Positions 6,895 to 14,677 of a stretch of 26,629 nt of DNA are shown here, one piece after another (positions within the stretch are counted from its first letter, which is position 1; every line of letters starts with the position of its first letter). Under the pieces are notes generated by a model. The model ran no database searches, was not told where the DNA came from, and was given only the letters and a program-made list of their open reading frames with translations. The translations under genes were made by a program, and so were the position numbers. This DNA is from DATIRA01 sp964553405 (lineage in GTDB: Bacteria; Pseudomonadota; Gammaproteobacteria; Steroidobacterales; Steroidobacteraceae). Where the stretch lies: the NCBI GenBank assembly GCA_964553405.1, contig CAZKLS010000027.1, forward strand, positions 1 through 26,629, in the 5' to 3' direction.

Positions 6895-7979
6895 TTCGAG
6901 GCCGCCATCGGAAAGCTCTGGTCGAGGCCGAGCTGCTCGATGATGTGGTCTCCGAGCTGGGCGCCCGAGGTGATCGCGTTGAAGGCCCGCACGCCCATCT
7001 GCTCCTCGATGATGCGCACGCCGACGGCGTTGTCAGTCGCCGGGCCCGTCACCGCGCAGGGTTCGATGTCGAAGCGCTCGCGGAGCAGCTTCACGCCGCC
7101 CCAGGCCGCGACGGGGTCGTTCGCGGAGAGAACGAGCGCCGAGATCGACCGGCGGATGTCATCCGCGGCGAGAATGGCCTCGACGCCGTAGGCGCCGAGC
7201 AGGCCGTCGCCGAGCTCGAACACGACGACGTCGGGGCGACCCTGCGACATTTCCGAGAGCATCGTGCGGGTGAGCGCCGGCCCGGAGTCGGCCGTCGTCG
7301 TGACGATGCCGAGGTCCGTGAAGATCGTGCTGCGCCTGGCGCCGGCGTCCTCCATCGCGAGGATGTCGCGCCGCAGCGAGACGCCGGTGGCCTTGAACGC
7401 GTGTATCGCGAGGCCGCGGTGGCGCATGCGGCTCACGATGGCGCAGGCGGCGGCCGTCTTGCCGGCTTCCATGCAGGTGCCCGCCAGCGCGATCACCGGC
7501 ACGCCGTGCGACTCGAGCCTGGCGCCCGCGTCGAACCGGCTGTGGCCGACCCGCGCCGGCACGCCGATGCGCTCGCCGAGGAACGGGAACTGCAGCACGC
7601 AGCCGAGCACGCGGCAGTCGAAGGGCTTGCCTTTCTCGGGGTTCACCGAGTCGCAGACGCCGAGGACGCCGCCGATGTTCAGCACCTGCAGCACGTCGCC
7701 GGCGCGCACCGACTCCGGAACGTGGCCCGAGTAGCCGAACAGCGCCTGCCGGTGACCGAGCGCGCCGACGACGATGTCGCCCCGCGACACCTTGGCCATC
7801 CGGCCGCTGGTCAGCTCCAGCGTGTTGTAGGTGGACTTGTTGCTGAGGATCTCCACGACCAGCACCACGCCTTCCTCGCAGGGGATGTCGCTGGTGGCGA
7901 TCCGCAGTTCGTGCCCCAGCCCGCAGGCCTGGGCGATCGAGGCGATCTTGTCGACGACGACGGTTCTCATCTGGTTCAT
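6891..7979 (-). CDS. P-loop NTPase of unknown function in the arginine operon
   Basis: I do not recognise a named family with certainty. The 362-residue protein has two parts. Residues 1 to about 140 look beta-rich, with many Gly/Val strands (RGDIVVGALGHR, VLQVLNIGGVLGVCDS). Residues 160-360 form a P-loop domain with Walker A GTCMEAGKT (167-175), a following KATG segment (197-200), and an Asp-ended strand VVVFELGDG (251-259). The P-loop resembles the 'GTDCAVGK' loop of DUF1611/DgcN proteins and dethiobiotin-synthetase-like SIMIBI NTPases, but the N-terminal half does not look like DUF1611. It lies 17 bp after argG and its stop overlaps the argC GTG start, so a job in arginine synthesis is likely. 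The operon shows no acylglutamate synthase, so that is one possible role, by inference only. Confidence 0.85.
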   Translation of the reverse strand: MNQMRTVVVDKIASIAQACGLGHELRIATSDIPCEEGVVLVVEILSNKSTYNTLELTSGRMAKVSRGDIVVGALGHRQALFGYSGHVPESVRAGDVLQVLNIGGVLGVCDSVNPEKGKPFDCRVLGCVLQFPFLGERIGVPARVGHSRFDAGARLESHGVPVIALAGTCMEAGKTAAACAIVSRMRHRGLAIHAFKATGVSLRRDILAMEDAGARRSTIFTDLGIVTTTADSGPALTRTMLSEMSQGRPDVVVFELGDGLLGAYGVEAILAADDIRRSISALVLSANDPVAAWGGVKLLRERFDIEPCAVTGPATDNAVGVRIIEEQMGVRAFNAITSGAQLGDHIIEQLGLDQSFPMAASK

Positions 7980-7996
7980 CGCGGCGGGTTCCCGGC

Positions 7997-9214
7997 TCAG
8001 TTCCGACCGGCGCGCGTGTAGAAGATCCCGGGCAGCGCGAGCATCCGGGAGAAGCCGCGAGCGTCCTCGGGCGTCCACTCGCCGGCGGCTTCGCCGTACG
8101 CGCCCTTCGAGGCCTTCATCAGCGAATAAGGCGACTCGACGCCCTCGACGAACACCGTGCCCGGACGGAACAGCAGGTGGGCCTCGCCGCTCACCCGCTG
8201 CTGGGTCGAGACGAACATCGCCTCGATGTCGCGGCACACCGGGTCGAGGTGCTGCCCCTCGTGAACGAGGTCGCCGTAGGTCGAGGCGACCGCATCCTTC
8301 AGCCGCGCCTGGCGCGCCGTCAGCACCAGTTTCTCGAGCTCGCGATGCGCGCCGAGCAGCACCTCCGCCGCCGGCGCCTCGAAGGCCACCCGTCCCTTGA
8401 AGCCGATGATCGTGTCGCCGAGGTGCACGCCCCGGCCCACGCCGAAGCGCGCGCCGATCGCCTCCACCTGCTCGATCAGGCTCACCGGGTCCAGTGCCTG
8501 GCCGTCGAGCGAGCACGGCACGCCGGAATCGAAGCCGACCGTGTGACGCTCCGCCGGCTGCGGATCGCGGAAGGCATCGCGGGTCAGGACCCAGGCCTCG
8601 TCCGGTATCGAGCCGGTCGAGGTCAGCGTCTCCTTGCCGCCGATGGTCACGCCCCACAGGCCGCGGTTCACCGAGTAGGCCGCGCCGTAGGGCGGCACCG
8701 GCAGTCCGCGCTGCTCGAGGTACTCGAGCTGCTCCGGCCGCTTGAAGGCGCGGTCACGGACCGGCGCGATGATCTCGAGCTCCGGCGCCAGCGTGCGCAG
8801 CGCCACCTCGAAGCGCACCTGGTCGTTGCCCGCCGCGGTCGAGCCGTGCGCGACCGCGTCGGTGCCCAGCTTGCGGGCCCACTGCGCGACCGTCTGCGCC
8901 TGCAGCACGCGCTCGGCGCCGACGCACAGCGGGTAGAGATTGCCGCGCCGCACGTTGCCCATGATCAGGAACTTGAGCACTTGCTCGAAATACGCCGGGC
9001 GCGCATCCACCAGGTGGTGCGCCACCGCGCCGAGCGCCTTCGAGCGCTGCTCCAGCGTACGGGCCGTGTCGGCGTCGATGCCGCCGGTATCCACGGTCAG
9101 CGTCACGACCGGGCGGCCGTAGGTCTCGGCCAGCCAGGGCACGCAGAAGGAGGTGTCGAGGCCGCCGGAAAATGCAAGCAGGATGGGCGAAGCGCCCGGG
9201 TTCGTGTTGGTCAT
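7997..9214 (-). CDS. argG: Argininosuccinate synthase
   Basis: ArgG joins citrulline and aspartate with ATP to give argininosuccinate. The 405-residue protein opens with the ATP pyrophosphatase P-loop LAFSGGLDTSFCVPWL and has a TVDTGG strand. It also has the family blocks AHGSTAAGNDQVRFE, APVRDRAF, YSVNRGLWG and FDSGVPCSLDG. The length is typical. The ATG at 9214 sits 10 bp after the argR stop, and argG is the first enzyme gene of the operon. Its substrate must be free citrulline, so a deacylase acting on N-acylcitrulline (argE-like) is needed somewhere else in the genome if argF' works on acylated ornithine. Confidence 0.96.
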   Translation of the reverse strand: MTNTNPGASPILLAFSGGLDTSFCVPWLAETYGRPVVTLTVDTGGIDADTARTLEQRSKALGAVAHHLVDARPAYFEQVLKFLIMGNVRRGNLYPLCVGAERVLQAQTVAQWARKLGTDAVAHGSTAAGNDQVRFEVALRTLAPELEIIAPVRDRAFKRPEQLEYLEQRGLPVPPYGAAYSVNRGLWGVTIGGKETLTSTGSIPDEAWVLTRDAFRDPQPAERHTVGFDSGVPCSLDGQALDPVSLIEQVEAIGARFGVGRGVHLGDTIIGFKGRVAFEAPAAEVLLGAHRELEKLVLTARQARLKDAVASTYGDLVHEGQHLDPVCRDIEAMFVSTQQRVSGEAHLLFRPGTVFVEGVESPYSLMKASKGAYGEAAGEWTPEDARGFSRMLALPGIFYTRAGRN

Positions 9215-9224
9215 CGTGGGGGTC

Positions 9225-9680
9225 TCAGCGGGCGAGGGTGGCGAGGAGGCGGTCGAGCAGCAGCCGCTGCGCGCGCGCGCCGTCCGTCGCGATGAATATC
9301 GTGTCGTCTCCGGCGATCGTGCCGACGACCTCGGGCCAGCGGGCCTTGTCGATCGCCAGCGCGACGCTCTGCGCGGAGCCCGGCGTCGTGCGCACGACGG
9401 TCAGGTTGCCGCCGGCCGGGCGGCAGCTCCTGACGAACGCGCGCACCGACTCGAACTGTCCCGGCCTGAGCCCGTCCTCGGCCTCCGGGACGATGTAGCG
9501 GTCCTGGGCCTTGACCACGCCCAGCTCGCGCAGGTCGCGGCTCACGCTCGACTGGGTGGCGTCATGGCCCTCGCCGCGCAGCAGCTCGACGAGCTCGGCC
9601 TGGCGGCCGACGGCGCTGCGCCGCAGGATGCGCACGATGGCGTCCCGGCGCAGCGACTGGGCATTGAGTTCTGCGGCCAT
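9225..9680 (-). CDS. argR: Arginine repressor
   Basis: ArgR is the arginine-sensing hexameric repressor. The chosen ATG at 9680 gives 151 residues, the family's usual length. The frame is open up to 9737, but that extension would run through the AT-rich operator. The N-terminal winged helix contains QSSVSRDLRELGVVKAQDRYIVP, the recognition-helix region. The C-terminal oligomerisation and arginine-binding domain has the conserved GTIAGDDTIFIATDG stretch. It heads the operon 10 bp ahead of argG, and the paired ARG-box-like sites directly upstream suggest it controls itself and the downstream arginine genes. Confidence 0.95.
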   Translation of the reverse strand: MAAELNAQSLRRDAIVRILRRSAVGRQAELVELLRGEGHDATQSSVSRDLRELGVVKAQDRYIVPEAEDGLRPGQFESVRAFVRSCRPAGGNLTVVRTTPGSAQSVALAIDKARWPEVVGTIAGDDTIFIATDGARAQRLLLDRLLATLAR

Positions 9681-9699
9681 CGGCGGGTGGCGGAAAGCG

Positions 9700-9738
9700 G
9701 ATGAATAAACTTTTATAAATCTCGCATAAATATGCATC
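9700..9738. promoter_or_regulatory. Tandem ARG-box-like operator upstream of argR
   Basis: This is an AT-rich island in GC-rich DNA. Box 1 (9700-9717) contains TGAAT-AAAC-TTTTA, and box 2 (9721-9738) contains CGCAT-AAAT-ATGCA. Both are compared with the E. coli consensus TGAAT-N4-ATTCA, with several mismatches per box. The two 18-bp boxes are separated by exactly 3 bp, the spacing bound by one ArgR hexamer. The site lies 20 bp upstream of the argR start and about 100 bp upstream of the divergent NUDIX gene. TATAAA on the minus strand inside box 1 could be the -10. No convincing -35 was found. Confidence 0.6.
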
Positions 9739-9839
9739 AGCAGTCAAGCTCGGGCGCCGCAGCAGCGGGCGGCGCCTGCGACCCCTGCACGCCGGCCCCG
9801 CATCGAGCATCATTGGACCGCGGACCCGGGGGAGAGACG

Positions 9840-10457
9840 ATGGCTGAAACTCAGCTGCGGATTGCGCGCCGCCTGCAGGCGCTGGCTCGCACCGGCCTGC
9901 ATTTCTGCAGCAGCGAATTCGACCGCGAGCGCTACGAGCAGGTTGAGCAGCTTGCGATGGAGTTGCTCGGCGTCGAAAGGCCGGCCGACCAGGAGCGCCT
10001 GCGGGCGCTGTGGAGCCGCGAGGACGGCTACGTGACGCCGAAGATCGAGGTGCGCGGGGCGGTCTTTCGCGACGGCCGCGTGCTGCTGGTTCGCGAGCGC
10101 GCGGATGGACTGTGGACGCTGCCGGGCGGATGGGCGGACGTCAACGAGAGCCCCTCGCAGGCGATCGAGAAGGAGATCGAGCAGGAATCGGGCTTCAGGA
10201 CGCGGGCGGTCAAGCTCGCGGCGCTCTATGACCGCAGCCGGCACGGCCACGGCGAGTTCCCGTTCCATGCCTGGAAGGCCTTCTTCCTGTGCGAGATCAC
10301 CGGCGGCGAGGCGCGGGGCAGCTACGAGACCGAGGGGGTCGCGTTCTTCGAGTCCGGCGCGCTGCCGCCGATGTCGCTGGGCCGCAGCACGCCGCGGCAG
10401 GTGCTGCGCATGCACGCGCACTGGCTCGACCCCTCGCTGCCCGCCGAGTTCGATTGA
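9840..10457 (+). CDS. NUDIX hydrolase with N-terminal NUDIX_N domain
   Basis: The 205-residue protein has a helical N-terminal part (1-60) of the kind seen in NUDIX hydrolases with an extra N-terminal domain. A NUDIX fold follows, starting 'TPKIEVRGAVFRDGRVLLV'. The NUDIX box (97-119) begins GGWADVNES and continues to KEIEQESGF. The consensus Arg is Lys and one Glu of the EE pair is Gln, so metal binding may be slightly altered. The family hydrolyses nucleoside diphosphates linked to another group. ADP-ribose or a CDP-alcohol is typical of this subgroup, but the substrate cannot be read from sequence. I chose ATG 9840 because it follows GGGGGAGAG. The frame extends upstream to 9732 without recognisable similarity. 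It is divergent from argR. Confidence 0.85.
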   Translation: MAETQLRIARRLQALARTGLHFCSSEFDRERYEQVEQLAMELLGVERPADQERLRALWSREDGYVTPKIEVRGAVFRDGRVLLVRERADGLWTLPGGWADVNESPSQAIEKEIEQESGFRTRAVKLAALYDRSRHGHGEFPFHAWKAFFLCEITGGEARGSYETEGVAFFESGALPPMSLGRSTPRQVLRMHAHWLDPSLPAEFD

Positions 10458-10467
10458 GCCGGTCGCT

Positions 10468-10481
10468 GCCGGCGCGCCGGC
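10468..10481. terminator. GC-only palindrome between convergent NUDIX and VOC genes
   Basis: GCCGGCGCGCCGGC is a perfect 14-bp palindrome. It lies 10 bp after the NUDIX stop and 3 bp before the VOC stop, so it could act as a bidirectional stem. It lacks a T-run on either side, so intrinsic termination is only a guess. A second, longer palindrome follows at once (10489-10510). Confidence 0.3.
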
Positions 10482-10484
10482 CCG

Positions 10485-10856
10485 CTAGCGGTGCTGATCG
10501 ATCAGCACCGGGTTGCCGTCGGGGTCGATGACGACCAGGCTCGCGGGACCACTCGAGTCCGGGTCGGCTTCGCTGGCGAGCGCGACGCCGGCGCGCTTGA
10601 GCGCGGCCTGGATCTCGCGCACGTCGGTGAACGTCTCGGTCTCGCCGCAGTGCTGGTCCCAGCCCGGGTTGAAGGTCAGCATGTTCCGCTCGAACATCCC
10701 CTGGAACAGGCCGATGACGTGATCCCCGTTCCTGAGGATCAGCCACTTCTGGCCGATGTCACCGCCGACCGGCTCGAAGCCGAGCTTCGAGTAGAAGTCC
10801 CGTGACGCCTCGATGTCGCGGACGCTCAGGCTGACGGAAAATGCTCCCAGATCCAT
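10485..10856 (-). CDS. VOC/glyoxalase-family protein
   Basis: This 123-residue single-domain protein is of the vicinal oxygen chelate superfamily. It opens with 'FSVSLSVRDIEASRDFYSKLGFEPVGGD', the typical first beta-alpha module, and ends with the module closing 'SLVVIDPDGNPVLIDQHR'. This subgroup resembles small glyoxalase/bleomycin-resistance/dioxygenase-like proteins whose substrates are unknown. Candidate metal ligands are scattered (His, Glu) and I cannot assign them. The ATG at 10856 has GAGGAGAG upstream. It lies 53 bp after tamB on the same strand and is convergent with NUDIX. Its last codons form half of a 22-bp palindrome. Confidence 0.88.
   Translation of the reverse strand: MDLGAFSVSLSVRDIEASRDFYSKLGFEPVGGDIGQKWLILRNGDHVIGLFQGMFERNMLTFNPGWDQHCGETETFTDVREIQAALKRAGVALASEADPDSSGPASLVVIDPDGNPVLIDQHR
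10489..10510. repeat. Perfect 22-bp palindrome at the VOC 3' end
   Basis: The left half CGGTGCTGATC is followed directly by its exact reverse complement GATCAGCACCG, with no spacer. It lies inside the last codons of the VOC gene and 32 bp past the NUDIX stop. In RNA it could fold as a stem of about 9 bp with a small loop. It may serve mRNA 3'-end formation for either convergent gene or be a protein site. No T-run follows. Confidence 0.7.
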
Positions 10857-10909
10857 GACTGCTCTCCTCGTTTGCGGTGGACGATGCCGCAGCGGGCGCC
10901 GGTGCCGGT

Positions 10910-13900
10910 TCAGCGCTCGATGCGGTACTCGACGTCGGCACTCTGCTCGAGTCCGGCCTCTGCCTTCAGGGACCAGTTCTTGTTGATCGTGTAGCGCAAC
11001 TTGATCGTGTTGATCGCCTCGACGATCGAGATGCCGTAGCTGACGAACAGCTTCGGCGAGATGTACTTGCCCAGCACCACCTCGGTGTCGTCTGTGCCGC
11101 GGCTCTCCACGGTCACCTCGTCCAGTCCGATCCGGCTGCCCACGGTGCCGAGCAGCAGTCCGCCGCCGCTGATCGCGAGGGTCTCTGCGGCACGGTCCAC
11201 CGACGTCGCCTCGTTCGACTGCAGCGTGTCTATCGAGCGGCCCGTCAGCAGGTAGGACAATGCCTGGTTGCTCGGCATCGCGGGAGTCGAGGTGATCGTG
11301 ATGAAGGGCTCGGCGAGACGCCCGCGTACGTTGACTGCGACCGTGACGTCCTCGTCGCGTATCTCGCGTTCCGCGACGATCTCCAGCGTCGGGTCGGAGA
11401 GTGCCGAGTTCGAGTACGAAAGCCGCCCGCGCGTGATCTTCACGTCCTGTCCGAAGGCCTTGTACTGCCCCTCGAGCACGTTGATCGCGCCGGTCGCCCG
11501 CGGGATGTCGTCCGGCTTCGTCGTCACGGTGACGTCGCCGCCGAGGCTCGCCTTGAGCCCGTAGCTGTCCACGGTCACCGCGTCGCCCAGCACGACCCGG
11601 ATCCGGCTGCGCACGCGGTCGAGCGTGCTCGGTGACTCGTCCTCCTCGTCGAGCCCGACGACGCGCTCGTCCGGCGAGGTCTGTACCGTCGAGCTCAGGT
11701 CCTTCGGCGAGATCCGCGCCCGCGGAATCAGGACCTCGCCCTCGACGTCGTAGCCGTCCGGTCCGGCTCGCAGCGTGAGGTCCGGCGAGGCGAGCACGCG
11801 GTACTCCGGCGTGTCGGCCAGCAGCAGCTCCTCGCCCTGCATCCGCATGCTCCCGGTCATGACGCCGTCCGGCCACGTGAATCGCCCGCTCAGCGTGAGC
11901 GGTCCCTTGCCGCTGTCCCCCCTGCCGCTGAACGTCAGCTCGTCGCCGGCGAAGTTGCCGTCCAGCGCGAGGTTCTTCAGCGTCAGGTTCGTCCGGTAGA
12001 GGTCGAGGCGGGCATCCGCCAGGTGGAACTCGCCGTCGAACACCGGCTCGGCCACCGTGCCGCCGATCCGCAGCCCGGCGTCGAGGCGGCCGTCGGCACG
12101 GTCGATCTCCGGCACGAACAGCGGCAGCGTCGTGATCGCCGTCGAGTCGAGGTCGAGCGTGCCTCTGAGCGGCGCATCCGGCAGCGTGCGGCCGTCGAGC
12201 CGCAGCGCGGTGACGCTGCCGTGGACCTCGGTGCCTTCGACCAGCTCCAGGTCGAGTGCCCCCCGGATCTCGGTCGAGTCGGCGAAGATGTCCAGCCGAC
12301 CGCCGCCGAGACGCACGCGATCGCTGCGAAACTTGTTGCGCGGGATGTCGAGCGTCGGCTCGTCGAGCAGCACGGTGGCGCCGCCCACCCAGTCGCTGCC
12401 GGGCTCGCTTGCCAGCCAGCCGCTGGCCTGCAGCTTGCCGTCGAACTCGCGCCAGCCGAGGAACGTACGCAGCACGCGCTTGAGCGGCCAGTCCTGCGCG
12501 CTGAACAGCGCCCGCCAGGAGGCCGGCGAGCGCTGCCATTGTCCTTCGGCGCACAGCCGCGCCTCGCCGGCCACCAGGCAGAGCGGTCCCGATCGCAGCA
12601 GGTCCGGCGAGATCGTGAGCGCCACGGGCTGGACCAGTTCCGCACGGTCGTCGGTGAAGTCGACCCGGATCCGCTCGATGTCGCCGGACCAGCGGCGCTC
12701 GTCCACGCTGGTGTGACCCGCGGCTTCGAGCTGCGCGTCGAAGCCCGCCACGCGCCCGTCCGTGGAGCCGGGCGAGGCGAGCGTGATCGTGAAGCGGTGA
12801 TCGTCGAGCGGCCCCTGGCCGTGCAGCGTGATTGCGTGGAACTCGAGCGCCCCGGCCGCCGCGTCGCGGATCTGCAGGTCGATACGCGACGGACGCGAGG
12901 CGCCGAGGTCGAGATCGAACTCGGCGCTGGCGAGATCTGCCAGCAGCCCACCGTAGCGCAGATCGCGGGCGCGGATGCTGCCTTCGATGTGCGGCCGGGG
13001 CTGCGGTCCGCTGAGCGTGCCGCTGCCGGTCATCGAGCCGCCGAGTCCGGGCGCGACGATGCCGAGCGACTCGAGGTTCGCCTGCCACTCGATGTCGACC
13101 GACGGACCCCATCGTCCCTGCAGGTCCACGTGGGAGGTTCCGCTGGCCACGCGGATGCGGTCCAGCTCGTAAGCGCCCGAGCGGTGCGAGATCGAGCCGC
13201 GGCCCGTCAACGGACGCCCGAGCAGCGTGCCGGAGAAGCGGTCGATGCGCGCCGTCCAGGGGCCCTCTGCATCGAGGCCCGAGCCCGCGGCCTGCCCGGC
13301 GACGTTCAGCCGACCGCGCAGGTCCGCGCGCAGCCTGGACAGGTCGAGTTCCCGCCCGTCGATCGCGATGCTCCAGTTCTGTGCGCCGCTCCACTCGAGA
13401 CGGCCGCTGCCGCGCAGCTCGCCGCCGAGGACGGTTCCTTTCAGGGAATTGACGACCAGCGCGGACTGCTCGATCGCTCCCTGGGCGTCGAATGCCGCCG
13501 GTGGCAGCTTCGGCCCGCGCGTGCTGGCCTGCAGCTGGTAGCGATACGGCAGCGCGCCCTCGAGGCGGAAGGTGCCGAACGGGCTCTCGACGATGGCGTT
13601 CTCCGCAAGCGGCCATTGCAGCAGGGTCCACTCGCCCTGCAGGTCGAGTCGGGGCGCACCGTCCGCGAACTCCACCTCGCCCCAGCCGATCAGCTCGGTG
13701 GACTCGCGCGGCAGCCAGGCGCGCAACCCGGCGATTTCCAGCGTGCGCCCGTCGATGCGAGCGCCGCCCTGCAGGCGCAGCGGACCCGGGCCGAGCAGGG
13801 GCGAGCTCAGTGTCCCGTCGAGCCCGATGGCGCTGCGACCTGCGTCGATCGCGATCGAGCCGCTCATTGGCGGCATTCGTCCGGGCGGCAGCCAGGGCGA

Positions 13901-14677
13901 GCCGTCGAATTCCTCCGCGCGCAGCGTGCCGACCGCTCGCGGTCCGCCGGACCCGGCCAGCACGTTTCCGACGAACGACAGGCGTGCAGGCTCCGAAAGT
14001 CCCAGCGCGACGCCGAGCCGGTCGAGCTTGCCGCGAGTGCTGCCGGTGAACCGGTAGTCGTGGCCGTCGGGAAGGCGCCAGTGTCCTGCGAGCGCGCTGC
14101 GAATGCCGAGCGGCAGGCTTGCGCGCAGCACGATCGCCCCGCTGACTTCGCCGGCCGGGTCGCGCACGGCGATTCTCGGAACGTCGATCCTCCAGCGCGT
14201 GATGCCGACCGTCGCTTCGATCTCCTCCACCGCGATCCGCTGTCCCGCGGTCAGCGTGATGCCGACGTTCCGTGCGTGGACGCGCGGCGCGTGAATCTCG
14301 AGCCAGCGGGGCAGGAAGTGCGGCTCGCTCGGGGGCTGTGGTTCGCGCTCGCGCAGCGTCACCTCGAGGCTGCCGGCCGACAGTTCGCCGAGCTCGATGT
14401 TTCCGGCGAGCAGGCCGCCGAACCCGGCGTCCACGGTGAGACTGCGTGCCTCGATCCGCACGGACGGGTGATCGATCACCAGGCGCTCGACGCTGAGCGG
14501 TCCCGCGAGCGTTCCAGTGGCGCCCTCCGCTGCGATGTCGAGGCCGGGGATGCGGTCGAGTTGGGACAGCAGGCGCTGGAGTCCCTGCTCCGTGTGCAGC
14601 AGGTGATAGAGCAGCGCGCCTCCGGCGCAGGCGAGCAGCGCGATCGCGATACCGGCTACGACGAGGAGGCGGCGCAT
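10910..14677 (-). CDS. tamB: Translocation and assembly module protein TamB
   Basis: TamB is a long inner-membrane-anchored periplasmic protein (AsmA-like/DUF490 group). It bridges to TamA and is implicated in outer-membrane protein insertion and phospholipid transport. The 1255 residues match the usual size (about 1260). An N-terminal anchor (residues 5-25, Leu/Ala/Val-rich, preceded by MRR) is followed by about 900 residues of repetitive beta strands, seen as alternating Gly/Asp/Leu-rich segments. The TamB/DUF490 domain fills the last 350 residues and includes 'LSYLLTGRSIDT' and a final strand ending YRIER. The start ATG shares its A with the TGA of tamA. Antisense open frames across this gene are GC-skew shadows. 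Confidence 0.95.
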   Translation of the reverse strand: MRRLLVVAGIAIALLACAGGALLYHLLHTEQGLQRLLSQLDRIPGLDIAAEGATGTLAGPLSVERLVIDHPSVRIEARSLTVDAGFGGLLAGNIELGELSAGSLEVTLREREPQPPSEPHFLPRWLEIHAPRVHARNVGITLTAGQRIAVEEIEATVGITRWRIDVPRIAVRDPAGEVSGAIVLRASLPLGIRSALAGHWRLPDGHDYRFTGSTRGKLDRLGVALGLSEPARLSFVGNVLAGSGGPRAVGTLRAEEFDGSPWLPPGRMPPMSGSIAIDAGRSAIGLDGTLSSPLLGPGPLRLQGGARIDGRTLEIAGLRAWLPRESTELIGWGEVEFADGAPRLDLQGEWTLLQWPLAENAIVESPFGTFRLEGALPYRYQLQASTRGPKLPPAAFDAQGAIEQSALVVNSLKGTVLGGELRGSGRLEWSGAQNWSIAIDGRELDLSRLRADLRGRLNVAGQAAGSGLDAEGPWTARIDRFSGTLLGRPLTGRGSISHRSGAYELDRIRVASGTSHVDLQGRWGPSVDIEWQANLESLGIVAPGLGGSMTGSGTLSGPQPRPHIEGSIRARDLRYGGLLADLASAEFDLDLGASRPSRIDLQIRDAAAGALEFHAITLHGQGPLDDHRFTITLASPGSTDGRVAGFDAQLEAAGHTSVDERRWSGDIERIRVDFTDDRAELVQPVALTISPDLLRSGPLCLVAGEARLCAEGQWQRSPASWRALFSAQDWPLKRVLRTFLGWREFDGKLQASGWLASEPGSDWVGGATVLLDEPTLDIPRNKFRSDRVRLGGGRLDIFADSTEIRGALDLELVEGTEVHGSVTALRLDGRTLPDAPLRGTLDLDSTAITTLPLFVPEIDRADGRLDAGLRIGGTVAEPVFDGEFHLADARLDLYRTNLTLKNLALDGNFAGDELTFSGRGDSGKGPLTLSGRFTWPDGVMTGSMRMQGEELLLADTPEYRVLASPDLTLRAGPDGYDVEGEVLIPRARISPKDLSSTVQTSPDERVVGLDEEDESPSTLDRVRSRIRVVLGDAVTVDSYGLKASLGGDVTVTTKPDDIPRATGAINVLEGQYKAFGQDVKITRGRLSYSNSALSDPTLEIVAEREIRDEDVTVAVNVRGRLAEPFITITSTPAMPSNQALSYLLTGRSIDTLQSNEATSVDRAAETLAISGGGLLLGTVGSRIGLDEVTVESRGTDDTEVVLGKYISPKLFVSYGISIVEAINTIKLRYTINKNWSLKAEAGLEQSADVEYRIER

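Noticed and set aside
6891..7979. Calling the P-loop gene DUF1611/DgcN outright
   Set aside because: Only the P-loop region is reminiscent. The beta-rich N-terminal half does not resemble DUF1611 as I know it, so the name would claim more than the sequence shows.
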